NCBI GenBank assembly: GCA_009829735.1
Contig: CM020618.1
Coordinates: forward strand, 1,615,547 to 1,679,546
DNA length: 64,000 nucleotides
From: Pyropia yezoensis
Lineage: Eukaryota; Rhodophyta; Bangiophyceae; Bangiales; Bangiaceae
Direction: 5' to 3'
Position 1 is the first letter of the stretch. Each line of letters begins with the position of its first letter. The notes under the pieces were generated by a model. The model was not told the origin of the DNA and searched no databases. It saw only the letters and a list, made by a program, of their open reading frames with translations. Positions 44,316-55,259 of this stretch are shown in pieces. The position numbers and the translations under genes were made by a program.

Positions 44316-46085
44316 TTATTGGTCACGCGGACGGCCGTTCCGATCCCATAGGCCCGCCTCCTCGTCACACTCCCGGCCACGCACCCGAGATGCAAAGTTC
44401 GGCTGCCGACGGCCGTACTCGCGCTGGGCCGCCGTCTCCGCCAGTCCCACCTCCCGACGAATAGACTCCCGAGTGGCAGGGAGGCCCACAAGGTCCAACA
44501 ACTGTTGCAGTTCGTGGATGGGCGGGCCCCCATGACGAGAGGCCCACCTACCAACCTCGACGCCCACATCGGCCAACACGTGAAACAGACCCGCAATGAA
44601 CGGACCCACACGGACGGAACCAGAGGCAGCCCCCGATGACCCAAGAAGTGGGGCCAAGCCCTGACTCACCTGCTCCGAGACCCGGCCATCAAGAGATGAC
44701 AGCGCCTCATCTGGGCCGTCGCGGTGGGCCATCGGGGACGCCATCAGCATTCGTGGGGCCGACGAGGAGGGTACGACGGCCGGCGGCGGGAGAGTTGGAA
44801 CGGCAGCGGCGGGGTTAGCGGGCGAGTTGACCATCATCCGCTCCGCCTGGTCCCCCACCATCTCTCGGGCCTCCATCACGTCCCTACTGTACCGCAGCGG
44901 GAAGGGAGCTAAGTCCTCGTCCACGTGGGCCGTCGCAGATTCCGCACCCCTGCTCGATGCGAATGGCAACCCAAGAGCCCCGGTCCCGCCGATTCTCGTC
45001 CTCCAACTTGAGACGGTCCGAGAAGGCCGTCGTAGGTGGAAGGTGGTCAAGGAGGGCCAGCATGGCCCCCAACTCCGCTACGGCTACCATGTCGACACCG
45101 CCCGGGCCCACACAAACCGTCTCAAGTCCCACGCGGAGACCCCACTGCCGGAGCGGTCGAGAGAAGAGCCATAGTTGGCGGGCCTTGCGGTACTCATCCA
45201 CCAAGTAGGCCCCAGCAAGGACGGCCCACTCCGACCGGAAGACGTTCCACGCCCAAGCGTTGTTGGCCAACAGGAGATCCTTGAGGTAGGTCAACGACGG
45301 TGGCATGTCCACCATAGCGCCATAAGGGACCTCAACGGCCGACCACCAAGGGGGCACTCGTGGGTAGTGGGCCGCCCGGATGGTGACTGGGCAAGAGGGG
45401 AACTCCGCCTCATGCCAATCCACGAAGAACCCGCTGCTCTTAGTGCGGCAGAACCGGTGGGCCGTCACGAGCTGATGCGGGGGCCGAAACCCGGGGCGAC
45501 CGATGAAGGGGTGGCCATCACCACGTACTCGGCCAACGGGGAGGGGGGCATCTGGGCCATCACGACCGTCGCCAACATCGACCTGGCCGCCTTGGTGTTG
45601 CCAAACTCCGCTTCATGACGCACTACCGTGATGGCCTCGCTGCGATCGTCGGCCCCCGGCACGTAGGCGTCCTTCATGGCCACCATCTGCTTGCGGAAGG
45701 AGTTCCCGCGGCTACCACCATCAATGGCCAACATGGTACGGTGGGCCAACGTCGAGGTAGTCCACCCGCGACCACGCTCGCGCTCCCACGCTTGGGCCCA
45801 TCCCGCCATGTCGTGCTCGTCGGCCGGCAGGGCACCCACCGCCGACTCGTACGGGACCGCCTCCTGCCCCTCCGTCGCCACCGGGCCCTCCATGTCGACG
45901 ACAAGACCCACAACGAGAAGGTGGCCGTCGTCGGCCAAGCACCCGACGAGGAGGTAGCCGAGAATGTGGTGACAGGGGAAGAGGGGCGCTGACGAGGAGA
46001 TGGCCGACAAGGTGACAGGAGAGGAGAAGGGGGAGCTCCCCCCTGGATGTGGTGGTTGGCCGACAACAAGGACCGGCAGACCCAC
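44316..46085 (-). pseudogene. Antisense accessory ORF of B (aORF-B), two frameshifts
   Basis: Three overlapping minus-strand frames read in order: 46085-45465 (206 aa), 45468-44884 (194 aa) and 45050-44316 (244 aa). Together they cover the space between pol and the 3' LTR, as aORF-A does in family A. The middle piece has RAAHYPRV with VEVPYG (near 45378), SEWAVLA with E and LW (near 45234) and DENRRDR (near 45000), in the order and spacing of aORF-A. The last piece has a Pro/Ala-rich linker and a helical end, again as in A. The junction between pieces two and three is at a GGGG run. Both junctions occur unchanged in the inverted copy. No domain is recognised; function unknown. Confidence 0.65.
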
Positions 46086-46408
46086 ACTCCCCCACCGATG
46101 GCCTTCTTATCCCTGGTACCTGGTCCCTCACGTCCGTTCCCGTGGCCTTCGCTCCCCTCCGACACCCTTAGTGTGGCCCGGGCGTACCCCTCCTGCACCC
46201 CCTGTTGCTAGCGGACGGCCCACCGACACGTCAGGGCCTGCGTCGTGTGGTCCTGCGACTACGTGGGCCGAGTGACACGCAACGTTCACGCCCGTTCCAC
46301 GTCATGGTTGGGTGTGAACGGCCACCCTCTCCGCACTGTCTCTCGAAGCCCCCGGATCTGACCTGTGTGCGCGGCAGGCGGGGGCGCTCGGCCTTGGCGA
46401 AGGGGCCA
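46086..46408. other. Space between the antisense ORF of B and the 3' LTR
   Basis: A minus-strand frame extends to an ATG at 46198, so the antisense protein may begin there. A purine-rich run GGCGAAGGGG (46396-46405) just before the LTR may be the polypurine tract. Confidence 0.4.
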
Positions 46409-47052
46409 GGTGGCGTTTGTGGCCCTCGTTCCTTCTCCGGAGACAGCAGAGTGCTGGCCTACGTTGGGGCGTCAGCGGATCCTTGGTCGGCCGTCACGGG
46501 ATGGCGGGCCTTGCTGGCCGCCCGTTGTGGACTGACAGAGGGAGGTGGTTGTACCCCCCTGGACTTGGTGGCCTGGGATTTGATTGTTTCCCTATGCATT
46601 TGTCTTTTCTCGATTTTCCTTGCGTATATTTGTGCTTTTCGCCCTTTTTCTCCCATTGGGTATTTCGGGCGGATTGCATCTGTGTGTGGGGGGTTTTCAC
46701 TTGCTTTTCTTTCGAGGGATTATTGTTGGCGCGGGTGCCCCGGTGCGCTCCGGTGTAGGCCGGGTGCATGCTGGCACTTGGCCCGCTGGGTAGGGCGCCT
46801 GGGAGGTCCATTGGGGAGCTCTTTGGAGGGTTCTTAGGGGCTTGGCCCGGGGTCCCGACGAGGTCCCTCTTGTAAAATAACGTTGCTTTGGTTTTCTCCT
46901 TCCCCTTGGGCAAAAGCCTTTTACCTTTACCTCGGACCTTGAGGTGGGCAAGCGCGCGTGGGGTTCCCTGGCCCGTTCCTTCTAGTGGTTACCCGCGGTC
47001 CCTCTGGGGTGGATTGGGTTCCCTGTGGGCACGCGGTGGTCATAACGCTACA
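46409..47052 (+). repeat. 3' LTR of B, 644 bp
   Basis: Starts GGTGGCGTTTG (the expected TG has become GG) and ends ACGCTACA, followed by the target duplication GGAAC. Confidence 0.9.
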
Positions 47053-48745
47053 GGAACGGTCGGCCTCTTTCGACTTTGACATTGGGTATCGTCCCGGCCG
47101 GCAAAATGCCTTGGCCGACGGCCTCTCTCGGGTACCTGCGTAGGGGCTGGACACCGCGCCTATTGATGATGACATCTCAATCGTGGGGGTATTCACGCGT
47201 TCGGGGCTGGTGTTGAACCCCGAGGTTCCAGGGAACAAGAAGTTCTTGACCCTGACGGTGGACGACGTCGTGAAGTCCCAGGACGAAGGTTCCTTCTGCA
47301 AGTCACAGAGGGAGACGCTTGACGAGGTGGCGGAGACGCAGTCCTTCATCGCAGACGATGGAATCCTCTTGAAGAGAGGAGCGATCCAGGGGACTGAACA
47401 ATTTGTTATCCCAGCATCCCTCAAGGACAGTATCCTCGACAGGGGACACAGCGCTCCTACAGGTAGACACCAGGGGACTAGTCAGCTATACCAGACTCTG
47501 AGGACCCGGCATAACTGGCAGTCTATGGTGGTGGGCATCTACAGTCGGGTGGCTGCATGCACAAGTTGTGCGCAGAATCGCCTAATGTTACGGCAGCCCA
47601 CTACGGCTATGCTGCTGTTCCCGGCCAAAGAGCCCTTTGCCGCGTTGGCAATGGACATCCTTGGGCCCCCGCCTGTGACCGAGGATTTGAGCCAGTACCT
47701 CCTGGTCATCTGCGATCGCTTTACGAAACTGACGCGAGCGATCTCTCTAGCAGAGATCCTGGCCATGTCGGTTTTGTCAGCATTCCCAGATCACTGGGTT
47801 GTCACGTATGGCATGCCGGACAGTGCATTGTCGGACGACGGCCCGAAATTTCCGTGCGCGCTGTTTCAGGGAAAGCTCGATATATTGGGGGATCGGGCAA
47901 GCTATGCCACCCCCTACCACCGAAAAACTAATGGGCAGGTGCAGCGCCTCAACAAAACTATTCGTCGGCAATTGCGCCACTATGTGAGTAAGCTCGTGAG
48001 AACGCGGGACCAATACATTTCTATTTTAACTACTGCGCACAACTCGCAGATTCACTCTTCTACGGGGGAAGCATACCTCGCTCTTGTGACTCCACGCCGC
48101 GTGCGGTCTACTGCTGTACAGCAGCCGCTCCCAACTAGGGAGACCGGTGTCGGGATACCTACTCCCACTAGGAGTAAGGTGGAGTTCGCTGCTGGGCTCG
48201 AGAAGCACATCCCTAAAGTCAGGGCTGAGATGAACAAAGCGTAGAAGCGCTACAAGCGTACTTTTGACAAGTAGATGCGTAACGCTAAGCACGTCCCCAA
48301 TCAGGGTGACTGGGGGCTGGCACAATCGCATACCCCAACAGGAAATAAGCTGGTGTTCCAGAAGAAGGGTCCACGCCAGGTCCTGCATACTGATGAACGG
48401 CGGCTCGCCATCGAAAGTGACAATGGGGTCTGTACTGTAAACGGAAAGGACGTGGTGCAAGTCGCACAACCTCCTACAGGCGACCCCGCCTGGGCGCGTG
48501 CGCTGGACGCGTGATGCCTGCCATCACTTCCTGAGGCCAACCAGGGCCCGCAGGAGTACATGTTCGCCAAGTTCGTCGATCACGAGTGGGATGAGGATCC
48601 TGACAGCCTCATGTTCAGGGTGCGGTGGTTTGGCTACCGTGCTAAAGACCATCAATGCGAGTACGTAGAGGACCTAACCGCTAAAAAGGTCCGGGCTTAC
48701 TGCGCCGGGAACGATATAGACCCTGACTGTCCCGCCTCTACGTGA
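47053..48745 (+). pseudogene. pol: Pol remains of C, part 2 (end of RNase H, integrase, chromodomain)
   Basis: Resumes after the GGAAC duplication with FDIGYRPGRQNALADGLS. Integrase spans 47183-48244 with CTSCAQNRL of the zinc motif, first Asp in MDILG, second in SDDGPK, but GQVQRLNKT has Gln in place of the catalytic Glu, so it is dead. Stops at 48242 and near 48273 follow. A chromodomain (KFVDHEWDE...FRVRWFGY) lies at 48560-48745, with the usual DTWEP changed to DHQCEY. Confidence 0.82.
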
Positions 48746-48856
48746 GGAACAGTCACACGGCCGTGCCTTGAGAGTGCTTAAAAGTCAGAGTGGTATGCTA
48801 AGTGGCTTTCAAGTACAGCCCTAACCTCTCACTCGCACAACAAAGGCAGTCGCCAA

Positions 48857-49124
48857 CTAGGCGCGCATGCTAGACTCACCACCACCGCGACCCTTATCCT
48901 TACGTGGAGGCGAGCGACGAGACTCACGTCGGTGGCGCTCCCCGCTAGTCGAATGAGGCGGCGGCTCCAAGTCGGAGCCGTCATGACAGTCACTGTCGCG
49001 AGCATGCGGACGACCGCGGCTGCTAACTTGCTCGGTCTTGCGCGAAATTTGGCGACGCAGGACGACATGGCCTCCAGAAGCCAGAATTTCGCCAGCATGG
49101 CGATTACCAGGTGGTCGGGGTTGG
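48857..49124 (-). pseudogene. Possible C-terminal end of an antisense ORF of C
   Basis: After the chromodomain a minus-strand frame of about 90 codons runs from the D1 insertion point to a stop at 48857. It ends with an Arg/Ser/Glu-rich tail. Another minus-strand frame (48829-49185) has a helical stretch VIAMLAKFWLLEAM. Position and direction fit the antisense ORFs of A and B, but there is no clear sequence match, so this is tentative. Confidence 0.3.
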
Positions 49125-49489
49125 TGTAGCAATATGGTTGACCGTATTGTGACCCTAATATATTAGGGGGGCTACTTCTAACCATTAACTTTCGATTTGG
49201 GAGTCCGTACTGGTCACGGTCTCCATAAGTTACGTATGACCAGAGGGACTTGCATCTTGGGGTGGAGGGTAGTTAGTAGTGTCTCCGAGGGTTTATAACG
49301 ATGGGGCTGGCGGCGAATCCACCGCCGGCCAAGGTAGAACAACAAACCCCTCCCATTTGGGCTCCCATCTTGGTCCCGTGGCTTGCGCTCCAAGGACAGC
49401 AACCTTGGCCTCCCGGTGACGTTGGTGCCGATCCCCCTTGGTGAGTGCTCCCTGAGAGTGGACGTGCAGCGGATACCTATTGTGCTACA
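49125..49489 (+). repeat. 5' LTR of D1, 365 bp
   Basis: TGTAGCAATATGG to GTGCTACA, inverted hexamers TGTAGC/GCTACA at the ends. Confidence 0.9.
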
Positions 49490-49490
49490 T

Positions 49491-49508
49491 TGGTGGAGCA
49501 GCAGGGGA
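49491..49508 (+). other. Primer binding site of D1
   Basis: The shared 18 nt, 1 nt after the LTR. Confidence 0.85.
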
Positions 49509-49713
49509 CGGGTTTCCGTCACCCTTGTGGTGACGCCGTCTTCGGCCCTGGCACACGGATAGGGATCCAGTCCTTTTCTTGTACTCGTGGTGCTGCGATC
49601 TGTTGATTGTTTTGAGTGGTTGCGTTTGACTGCGATCTACGGTTACTCTCCCCCGACTACCCGCTCGCTCTCTTATTCGTGGTGACTGTTCCGACGGTTG
49701 ACTGATTGTGACT

Positions 49714-50770
49714 ATGTGTACCCAAGAGACGGGGAACATTCAAGATTACGGATCGGCGTCGACGCCGACCCTGGAGCTGAACCCGGGAACCGGGATCGGT
49801 AACCCGATCGACAACATTGAGACGCCGATGCTCTCAGGTGCCGGATCGACGTGTGGTACGGCACGGACGGCCGGGGGCGGCGGACCGCCGCAACTGCCCT
49901 CTGCCGACCTCACGCCGCCGCCACCTTCACCAGGGGATTCCCTGATGGCATCATTGGCTCGCATCGAGGCCTGGTTCACCGGGCTCGACGCCCGTCAAGA
50001 GCGTACGGAGGACGCAATGGCTGTGCTGATGTCAGCACGCCATACGACGGTACCCCGTCGGGTTCCTCCCACCCTGGTACGGTTCGAACCGGCTGGACTA
50101 CTTTTGGAGTCCGCCAGGGTCAACCCCGGTTTCGCTACTCCTGGACAACCCCCGGACACGGCGGGTTATGGATCCGACGCGTCGGCTGAGTTGGAACGTA
50201 GCCATACGGAGCGCTACGTTCGGAGCACCCAGAGCAGGCTCCGCGGACATGATCCGGCGGATACTTACGCCGGAACAGAGTCGGCGATGGGGGGAGACGG
50301 TACCGTCTCCCACTACCCCCTTGACGACGGAAGCCAGGCAACTCGGGTACCCGAGGCGCCGATGCCGGAAGTTCCGGCGTCACTGTTGCAAGCAATGACA
50401 GCGCAGGTTACTGCGAGCTTACTGAAGCGGATGGAGTCCGATGAGTGTACTCATCAACTGGCCAAGCGACTGGACATCCAGGACGCGGACACGGAGATTG
50501 TCAACGAAGTCTTCAGGTCGGTACTGACTCCTGAACGTTATTGTTTCGAGGACCGATCCACTACCGTATCGGAATCGATGCGTACGACCTCGCACCGAGC
50601 GATCCGCTCTATGCAGATCCTTATTAAGGGAGTCCCTATGTTCGGGGGCCCTAACGGACGCCCGTTGGCAGTCATTGGCTTCTTGACTAGCTTCAAGGCA
50701 GCCGCGGACAAGGCACTCGTCAACGAGGGGCTGGCACTGGAGATCCTCCCGTTCTTTGTGGATGAACGGG
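49714..50770 (+). CDS. gag: Gag of D1, truncated by insertion of D2
   Basis: ATG at 49714. Gly/Pro/Thr-rich N-terminus, then a part with LAKRLDIQDADTEIVNEV and a capsid-like part with FFVDERV, where the frame enters the D2 LTR and stops. Same family as the D2 Gag but with many changes. It does not resemble Gag of A, B or C beyond general layout. Confidence 0.75.
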
Positions 50771-51133
50771 TGTAGCAATATGGTTGTCCGTATTGTGACC
50801 CTAATATTAGGGGGGCTACTTCTAATCCTTAACTTTCAATTTGAGAGTCCGTACTGGTCACGGTATCTATAAGTTACGTATGACCAGAGGGACTTGCATC
50901 TTGGGGTGGAGGGTAGTTAGTAGTGTCTCCGAGGGTTTATAACGAGGGGGCCGGTGGCGAATCCACCGCCGGCCAAGGTAGAACAACAAACCCCTCCCAT
51001 TTGGGCTCCCATCTTGGTCCCGTGGCTTGCGCTCCAAGGACAGCAACCTTGGCCTCCCGGTGACGTTGGTGCCGATCCCCCTTGGTGAGTGTTCCCTGAG
51101 AGTGGACGTGCGACGGATTCCTATTGTGCTACA
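50771..51133 (+). repeat. 5' LTR of D2, 363 bp
   Basis: Same ends as the D1 LTR, with scattered substitutions and a short deletion (ATATTAGG for ATATATTAGG). Confidence 0.9.
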
Positions 51134-51134
51134 T

Positions 51135-51152
51135 TGGTGGAGCAGCAGGGGA
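51135..51152 (+). other. Primer binding site of D2
   Basis: The shared 18 nt, 1 nt after the LTR. Confidence 0.85.
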
Positions 51153-51358
51153 CGGGTTTCCGTCACCCTTGTGGTGACGCCGTCTTCGGCCCTGGCACAC
51201 GGATAGGGATCCGGTCCTTTTCTTGTACTCGTGGTGTTGCGACCTGATCGATTGTGTTGAGCTTTTACCTGTGACTGTGACCTAGTGTTACTCTCCCCAA
51301 TCTACCCCCTCGCTCTCGTATTCGTGGTGATCGTTGCGTCGGTTGACTGATTGTGACT

Positions 51359-53541
51359 ATGTCTACCCAAGAGACGGGGAACGTTCAAGATGACGGATCG
51401 GCGTCGACGCCGACTCCGGAGGTGACTACGGGAACCGGGATCGTGAACCCGATCGATAACATTGAGACGCCAATGCTTTCCGGTGCCGGATCGACGTTTG
51501 GCACGGCTCGGACGGCAGGAGGCGGGGGCCCGCCTCAACTGTCGTCGACCGACCTCACTCCGCCGCCTCCTTCACCAGGGGATTCCCTGATGGCATCATT
51601 GGCCCGCATCGAGGCCCGGTTTTCCGGGCTCGACGCCCGTCAAGATCGGACGGAGGACGCAATGGCAGTGTTGATGTCAACACGGCACACGACGGGACCC
51701 CGTCGTGTTCCTCCCACACCGGTACGGTTCGAACCGGCCGGACTACTTTCGGAGTCCACCAGGGTCAATCCCGGGGTTGCTACTCCTGGACAACCCCCGG
51801 ACACAATGGGGTATGGGTCCGACTCGTCGGCAGAGTTGGAACGGAGTCACACGGAGCGATACGCTCGGAGCACCCGAAGCGGACTCCGCGGACACGACCC
51901 GGCAGATACGTACGCCGGGGGAGAGTCGGTTATTGGGGGAGGGGGTACCCTCTCGCAGTACCCCCACGACGAAGGAGGCCCGGCAACTCGGGTTCCCGAG
52001 GTGCCGACGCCTGAAGTACCATCTTCAGTGGTGGAAGCTATGACCGCGCAGGTAACTGCGAGCCTACTGAAGCGGATGGAGTCCGATGAGTTCGCTCATC
52101 AACTGGCTAAGCGACTGGATATCCAGGACGCTGACACGGAGATCGTCAACGAGGTCTTCCGGTCGGTTCTTACTCCGGAACGTTATCGTTTGGAGGACCG
52201 CTCTACCACCGTATCGGAATCGATGCGTAATACGTCGCATCGGGCGATCCGCTCTATGCAGACCCTTATGAAGGGAGTCCCTATGTTCGGGGGGCCGAAC
52301 GGACGCCCGTTGGCAGTCATCGGCTTCTTGACTAGCTTCAAGGCAGCCGCAGACAAGGCGCTCGTTAACGAGGGGCCGGCCCTGGAGATCCTCCCGTTCT
52401 TTGTTGATGAACGGGTGCGAGGCATTCTTCGCCAGGCATCCCCGATGCCGGGAATGAGGGTCGCGGCCACCCCATGGATTACCGTGGGATATTGAAGGAG
52501 CTGCTCAGCAGCTACCTCAGTGAGGACAAGTGCGAGGACCACTATCGGGCCCTTCGCACTGCCACCGCCCAGTCCTGGGAGGATGAGGAGATGTTTGGAC
52601 GCCGGATCCAAGAGCTCGACTACGAGCTGGGGAAGCTCCTCGGAGAAGGGGAGCTACGGGCCATCCTGTTCGCAGGAGTACCCAACTACGTGCGGATATC
52701 CGCACGGGGCGCCAACACGGCACGGACGAACTTCAGTCGACTGATGCATATGTGCAAGTCCCTAGGGGACGCCTACCGGGTTCTACACCCGGAGTGTGCC
52801 TTGGCCCCGAAGCCCAAGGGTGAGGGGAGCAAGCCCAGTCTTACCCCGGTACCGAGGCAAGAGAAGGTGGAACGCAAGGCCGCACCAGTACTGGTGGCGA
52901 CCGAACATACCCCTATTGGTGAGGATGACCCTCTAGTCGACCAACAGGGGCCACCTGTTGCTACCGGCGACGCCGGTGATTGATGAACACGGTACGGTAG
53001 CGTACATCGCCCCGGCTGGAACCCAGTTCCAGGTCAACGAAGGAACGGGACGGCGCGTCCCGTATGTGCAGACTACGGGGGTACTCCCCGGTGACGGGTA
53101 ACCCTCACCAACCCTTGCCAACATGGGCGGTGCGCACGGAGGCACCCCCGCAGATTGCGGGCCGACCCAACCGGTTGGGGGAGTCCATGTTCCGGTTGAC
53201 CCAAGACCCAAGGCCTACCAGGGAGCAGGCACTCGGGCGCCCGAGGGAGGCAACCGTAGCTACGGGGCTACCCCGATGCGACCTCAAGGGGGGACCGGCA
53301 CGTCCGGATGTATGTTGTGTGGGGATCCCCAACACTGGGTGTCCTCCTGCCCACTCATCCCGAGGAGTCTCGGCGGGCAGCGGCGCAACGCAAGGCATCC
53401 ACCGGGGGGTATCCCGCCCGAGCACCCGGACCCGCACCGGGTAGGCAGCCAGCTCCAGGTGGAGTACAGGCCGTCGAGGGGGCACCTCCTCAGCCGGATG
53501 TCCCGGCGGACAGCACCCTACCAAGGGCGGGAAACGAGTAA
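51359..53541 (+). pseudogene. gag: Gag of D2, frameshifted
   Basis: Read in three or more frames: 51359-52495, then 52474-52983 (capsid continuation with HYRALRTATAQSWEDEEMF), then a zinc knuckle CMLCGDPQHWVSSC at 53309-53350, then a tail PEESRRAAAQRK that ends GNE-stop at 53541, like the GNE end of Gag in A. The breaks near 52430-52470, 52980 and 53355 make this copy non-functional unless they are sequencing errors. Confidence 0.75.
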
Positions 53542-53779
53542 GAGGAAGGATGACCGGGGGCGCTGGGGTTACCCAAGCAAGCCACCCCGGAGTACCGCGG
53601 GGAAAGCCCCACGGAGAGCGCGGTTGAGCCGACGCCGCATCAACCCCCGGGTACACCTTCCGGCCCCGACGACACGGCGTCAGGGGATTGATGACCAACC
53701 TCCAAGGTTGGGAGGAGAGGACGGGAAGCCCCGTCACGTTGAACCAGACAAGGGCCCTGTTCAGGATGCCCGAGCTACA
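53542..53779 (+). other. Downstream of D2 gag, start of pol region not recognisable
   Basis: No protease motif appears before the gap. Confidence 0.3.
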
Positions 53780-54279
53780 NNNNNNNNNNNNNNNNNNNNN
53801 NNNNNNNNNNNNNNNNNNNNNNNNNNNNNNNNNNNNNNNNNNNNNNNNNNNNNNNNNNNNNNNNNNNNNNNNNNNNNNNNNNNNNNNNNNNNNNNNNNNN
53901 NNNNNNNNNNNNNNNNNNNNNNNNNNNNNNNNNNNNNNNNNNNNNNNNNNNNNNNNNNNNNNNNNNNNNNNNNNNNNNNNNNNNNNNNNNNNNNNNNNNN
54001 NNNNNNNNNNNNNNNNNNNNNNNNNNNNNNNNNNNNNNNNNNNNNNNNNNNNNNNNNNNNNNNNNNNNNNNNNNNNNNNNNNNNNNNNNNNNNNNNNNNN
54101 NNNNNNNNNNNNNNNNNNNNNNNNNNNNNNNNNNNNNNNNNNNNNNNNNNNNNNNNNNNNNNNNNNNNNNNNNNNNNNNNNNNNNNNNNNNNNNNNNNNN
54201 NNNNNNNNNNNNNNNNNNNNNNNNNNNNNNNNNNNNNNNNNNNNNNNNNNNNNNNNNNNNNNNNNNNNNNNNNNNNNNN
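53780..54279. other. Assembly gap, 500 N
   Basis: Undetermined. The round length suggests a scaffolding gap of unknown size. It lies exactly between the D stack and the inverted copy of B. Confidence 1.
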
Positions 54280-54406
54280 TGAGATGTCATCATCAATAGG
54301 CGCGGTGTCCAGCCCCTACGCAGGTACCCGAGAGAGGCCGTCGGCCAAGGCATTTTGCCGGCCGGGACGATACCCAATGTCAAAGTCGAAAGAGGCCGAC
54401 CGTTCC
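54280..54406 (-). repeat. Inverted fragment of C beside B'
   Basis: Reverse complement of 47053-47179, including the GTTCC form of the target duplication (54402-54406). Because the C flank is copied along with B, the right arm is a duplication of the locus and not a second insertion of B. Confidence 0.9.
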
Positions 54407-55049
54407 TGTAGCGTTATGACCACCGCGTGCCCACAGGGAACCCAATCCACCCCAGAGGGACCGCGGGTAACCACTAGAAGGAACGGGCCAGGGAACCCCA
54501 CGCGCGCTTGCCCACCTCAAGGTCCGAGGTAAAGGTAAAAGGCTTTTGCCCAAGGGGAAGGAGAAAACCAAAGCAACGTTATTTTACAAGAGGGACCTCG
54601 TCGGGACCCCGGGCCAAGCCCCTAAGAACCCTCCAAAGAGCTCCCCAATGGACCTCCCAGGCGCCCTACCCAGCGGGCCAAGTGCCAGCATGCACCCGGC
54701 CTACACCGGAGCGCACCGGGGCACCGCGCCAACAATAATCCCTCGAAAGAAAAGCAAGTGAAAACCCCCCACACACAGATGCAATCCGCCCGAAATACCC
54801 AATGGGAGAAAAAGGGCGAAAAGCACAAATATACGCAAGGAAAATCGAGAAAAGACAAATGCATAGGGAAACAATCAAATCCCAGGCCACCAAGTCCAGG
54901 GGGGTACAACCACCTCCCTCTGTCAGTCCACAACGGGCGGCCAGCAAGGCCCGCCATCCCGTGACGGCCGACCAAGGATCCGCTGACGCCCCAACGTAGG
55001 CCAGCACTCTGCTGTCTCCGGAGAAGGAACGAGGGCCACAAACGCCACC
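54407..55049 (-). repeat. 3' LTR of B'
   Basis: Reverse complement of 46409-47052, one C shorter near 54722. Confidence 0.9.
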
Positions 55050-55259
55050 TGGCCCCTTCGCCAAGGCCGAGCGCCCCCGCCTGCCGCGCACACAGGTCAG
55101 ATCCGGGGGCTTCGAGAGACAGTGCGGAGAGGGTGGCCGTTCACACCCAACCATGACGTGGAACGGGCGTGAACGTTGCGTGTCACTCGGCCCACGTAGT
55201 CGCAGGACCACACGACGCAGGCCCTGACGTGTCGGTGGGCCGTCCGCTAGCAACAGGGG

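Larger units (their letters stand above)
37248..47052 (+). mobile_element. Family B Ty3/gypsy chromovirus, 9,805 bp, inserted in C
   Basis: 5' LTR (37248-37890), primer binding site, gag, pol with chromodomain, antisense ORF remains, 3' LTR (46409-47052). A perfect 5-bp duplication GGAAC flanks it (37243-37247 and 47053-47057), which proves direct insertion into C. Pol has two TGA stops and gag one frameshift. An inverted copy fills 54407-64000. Confidence 0.93.
31993..49124 (+). mobile_element. Decayed Ty3/gypsy chromovirus C, split by nested insertions
   Basis: C consists of a 5' LTR, primer binding site, gag and pol remains up to 37247, and the rest of pol from 47053 to 48745, then a fragment ending at 49124 where D1 begins. 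Its pol is cut by element B, and reading across the GGAAC duplication resumes RNase H (IRCDHSALQF before, FDIGYRPGRQNALADGLS after). A reversed D solo LTR sits at 36678-37037. Many stops and frameshifts and lost catalytic residues show it is old. Its 3' LTR is not in the window. Confidence 0.85.
49125..50770 (+). mobile_element. Family D element D1, 5' part, cut by D2
   Basis: LTR, primer binding site and the first 352 codons of gag, then the LTR of D2 begins abruptly. The remainder of D1 should lie beyond D2, in or past the gap. Confidence 0.85.
50771..53779 (+). mobile_element. Family D element D2, inserted in D1, cut by a gap
   Basis: LTR, primer binding site and gag are present; pol would follow in the gap at 53780. 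D2 sits in D1 gag after GATGAACGGG; D2 gag itself reads through the same point as GATGAACGGGTGCG, so the insertion site is defined to within two bases. Confidence 0.85.
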
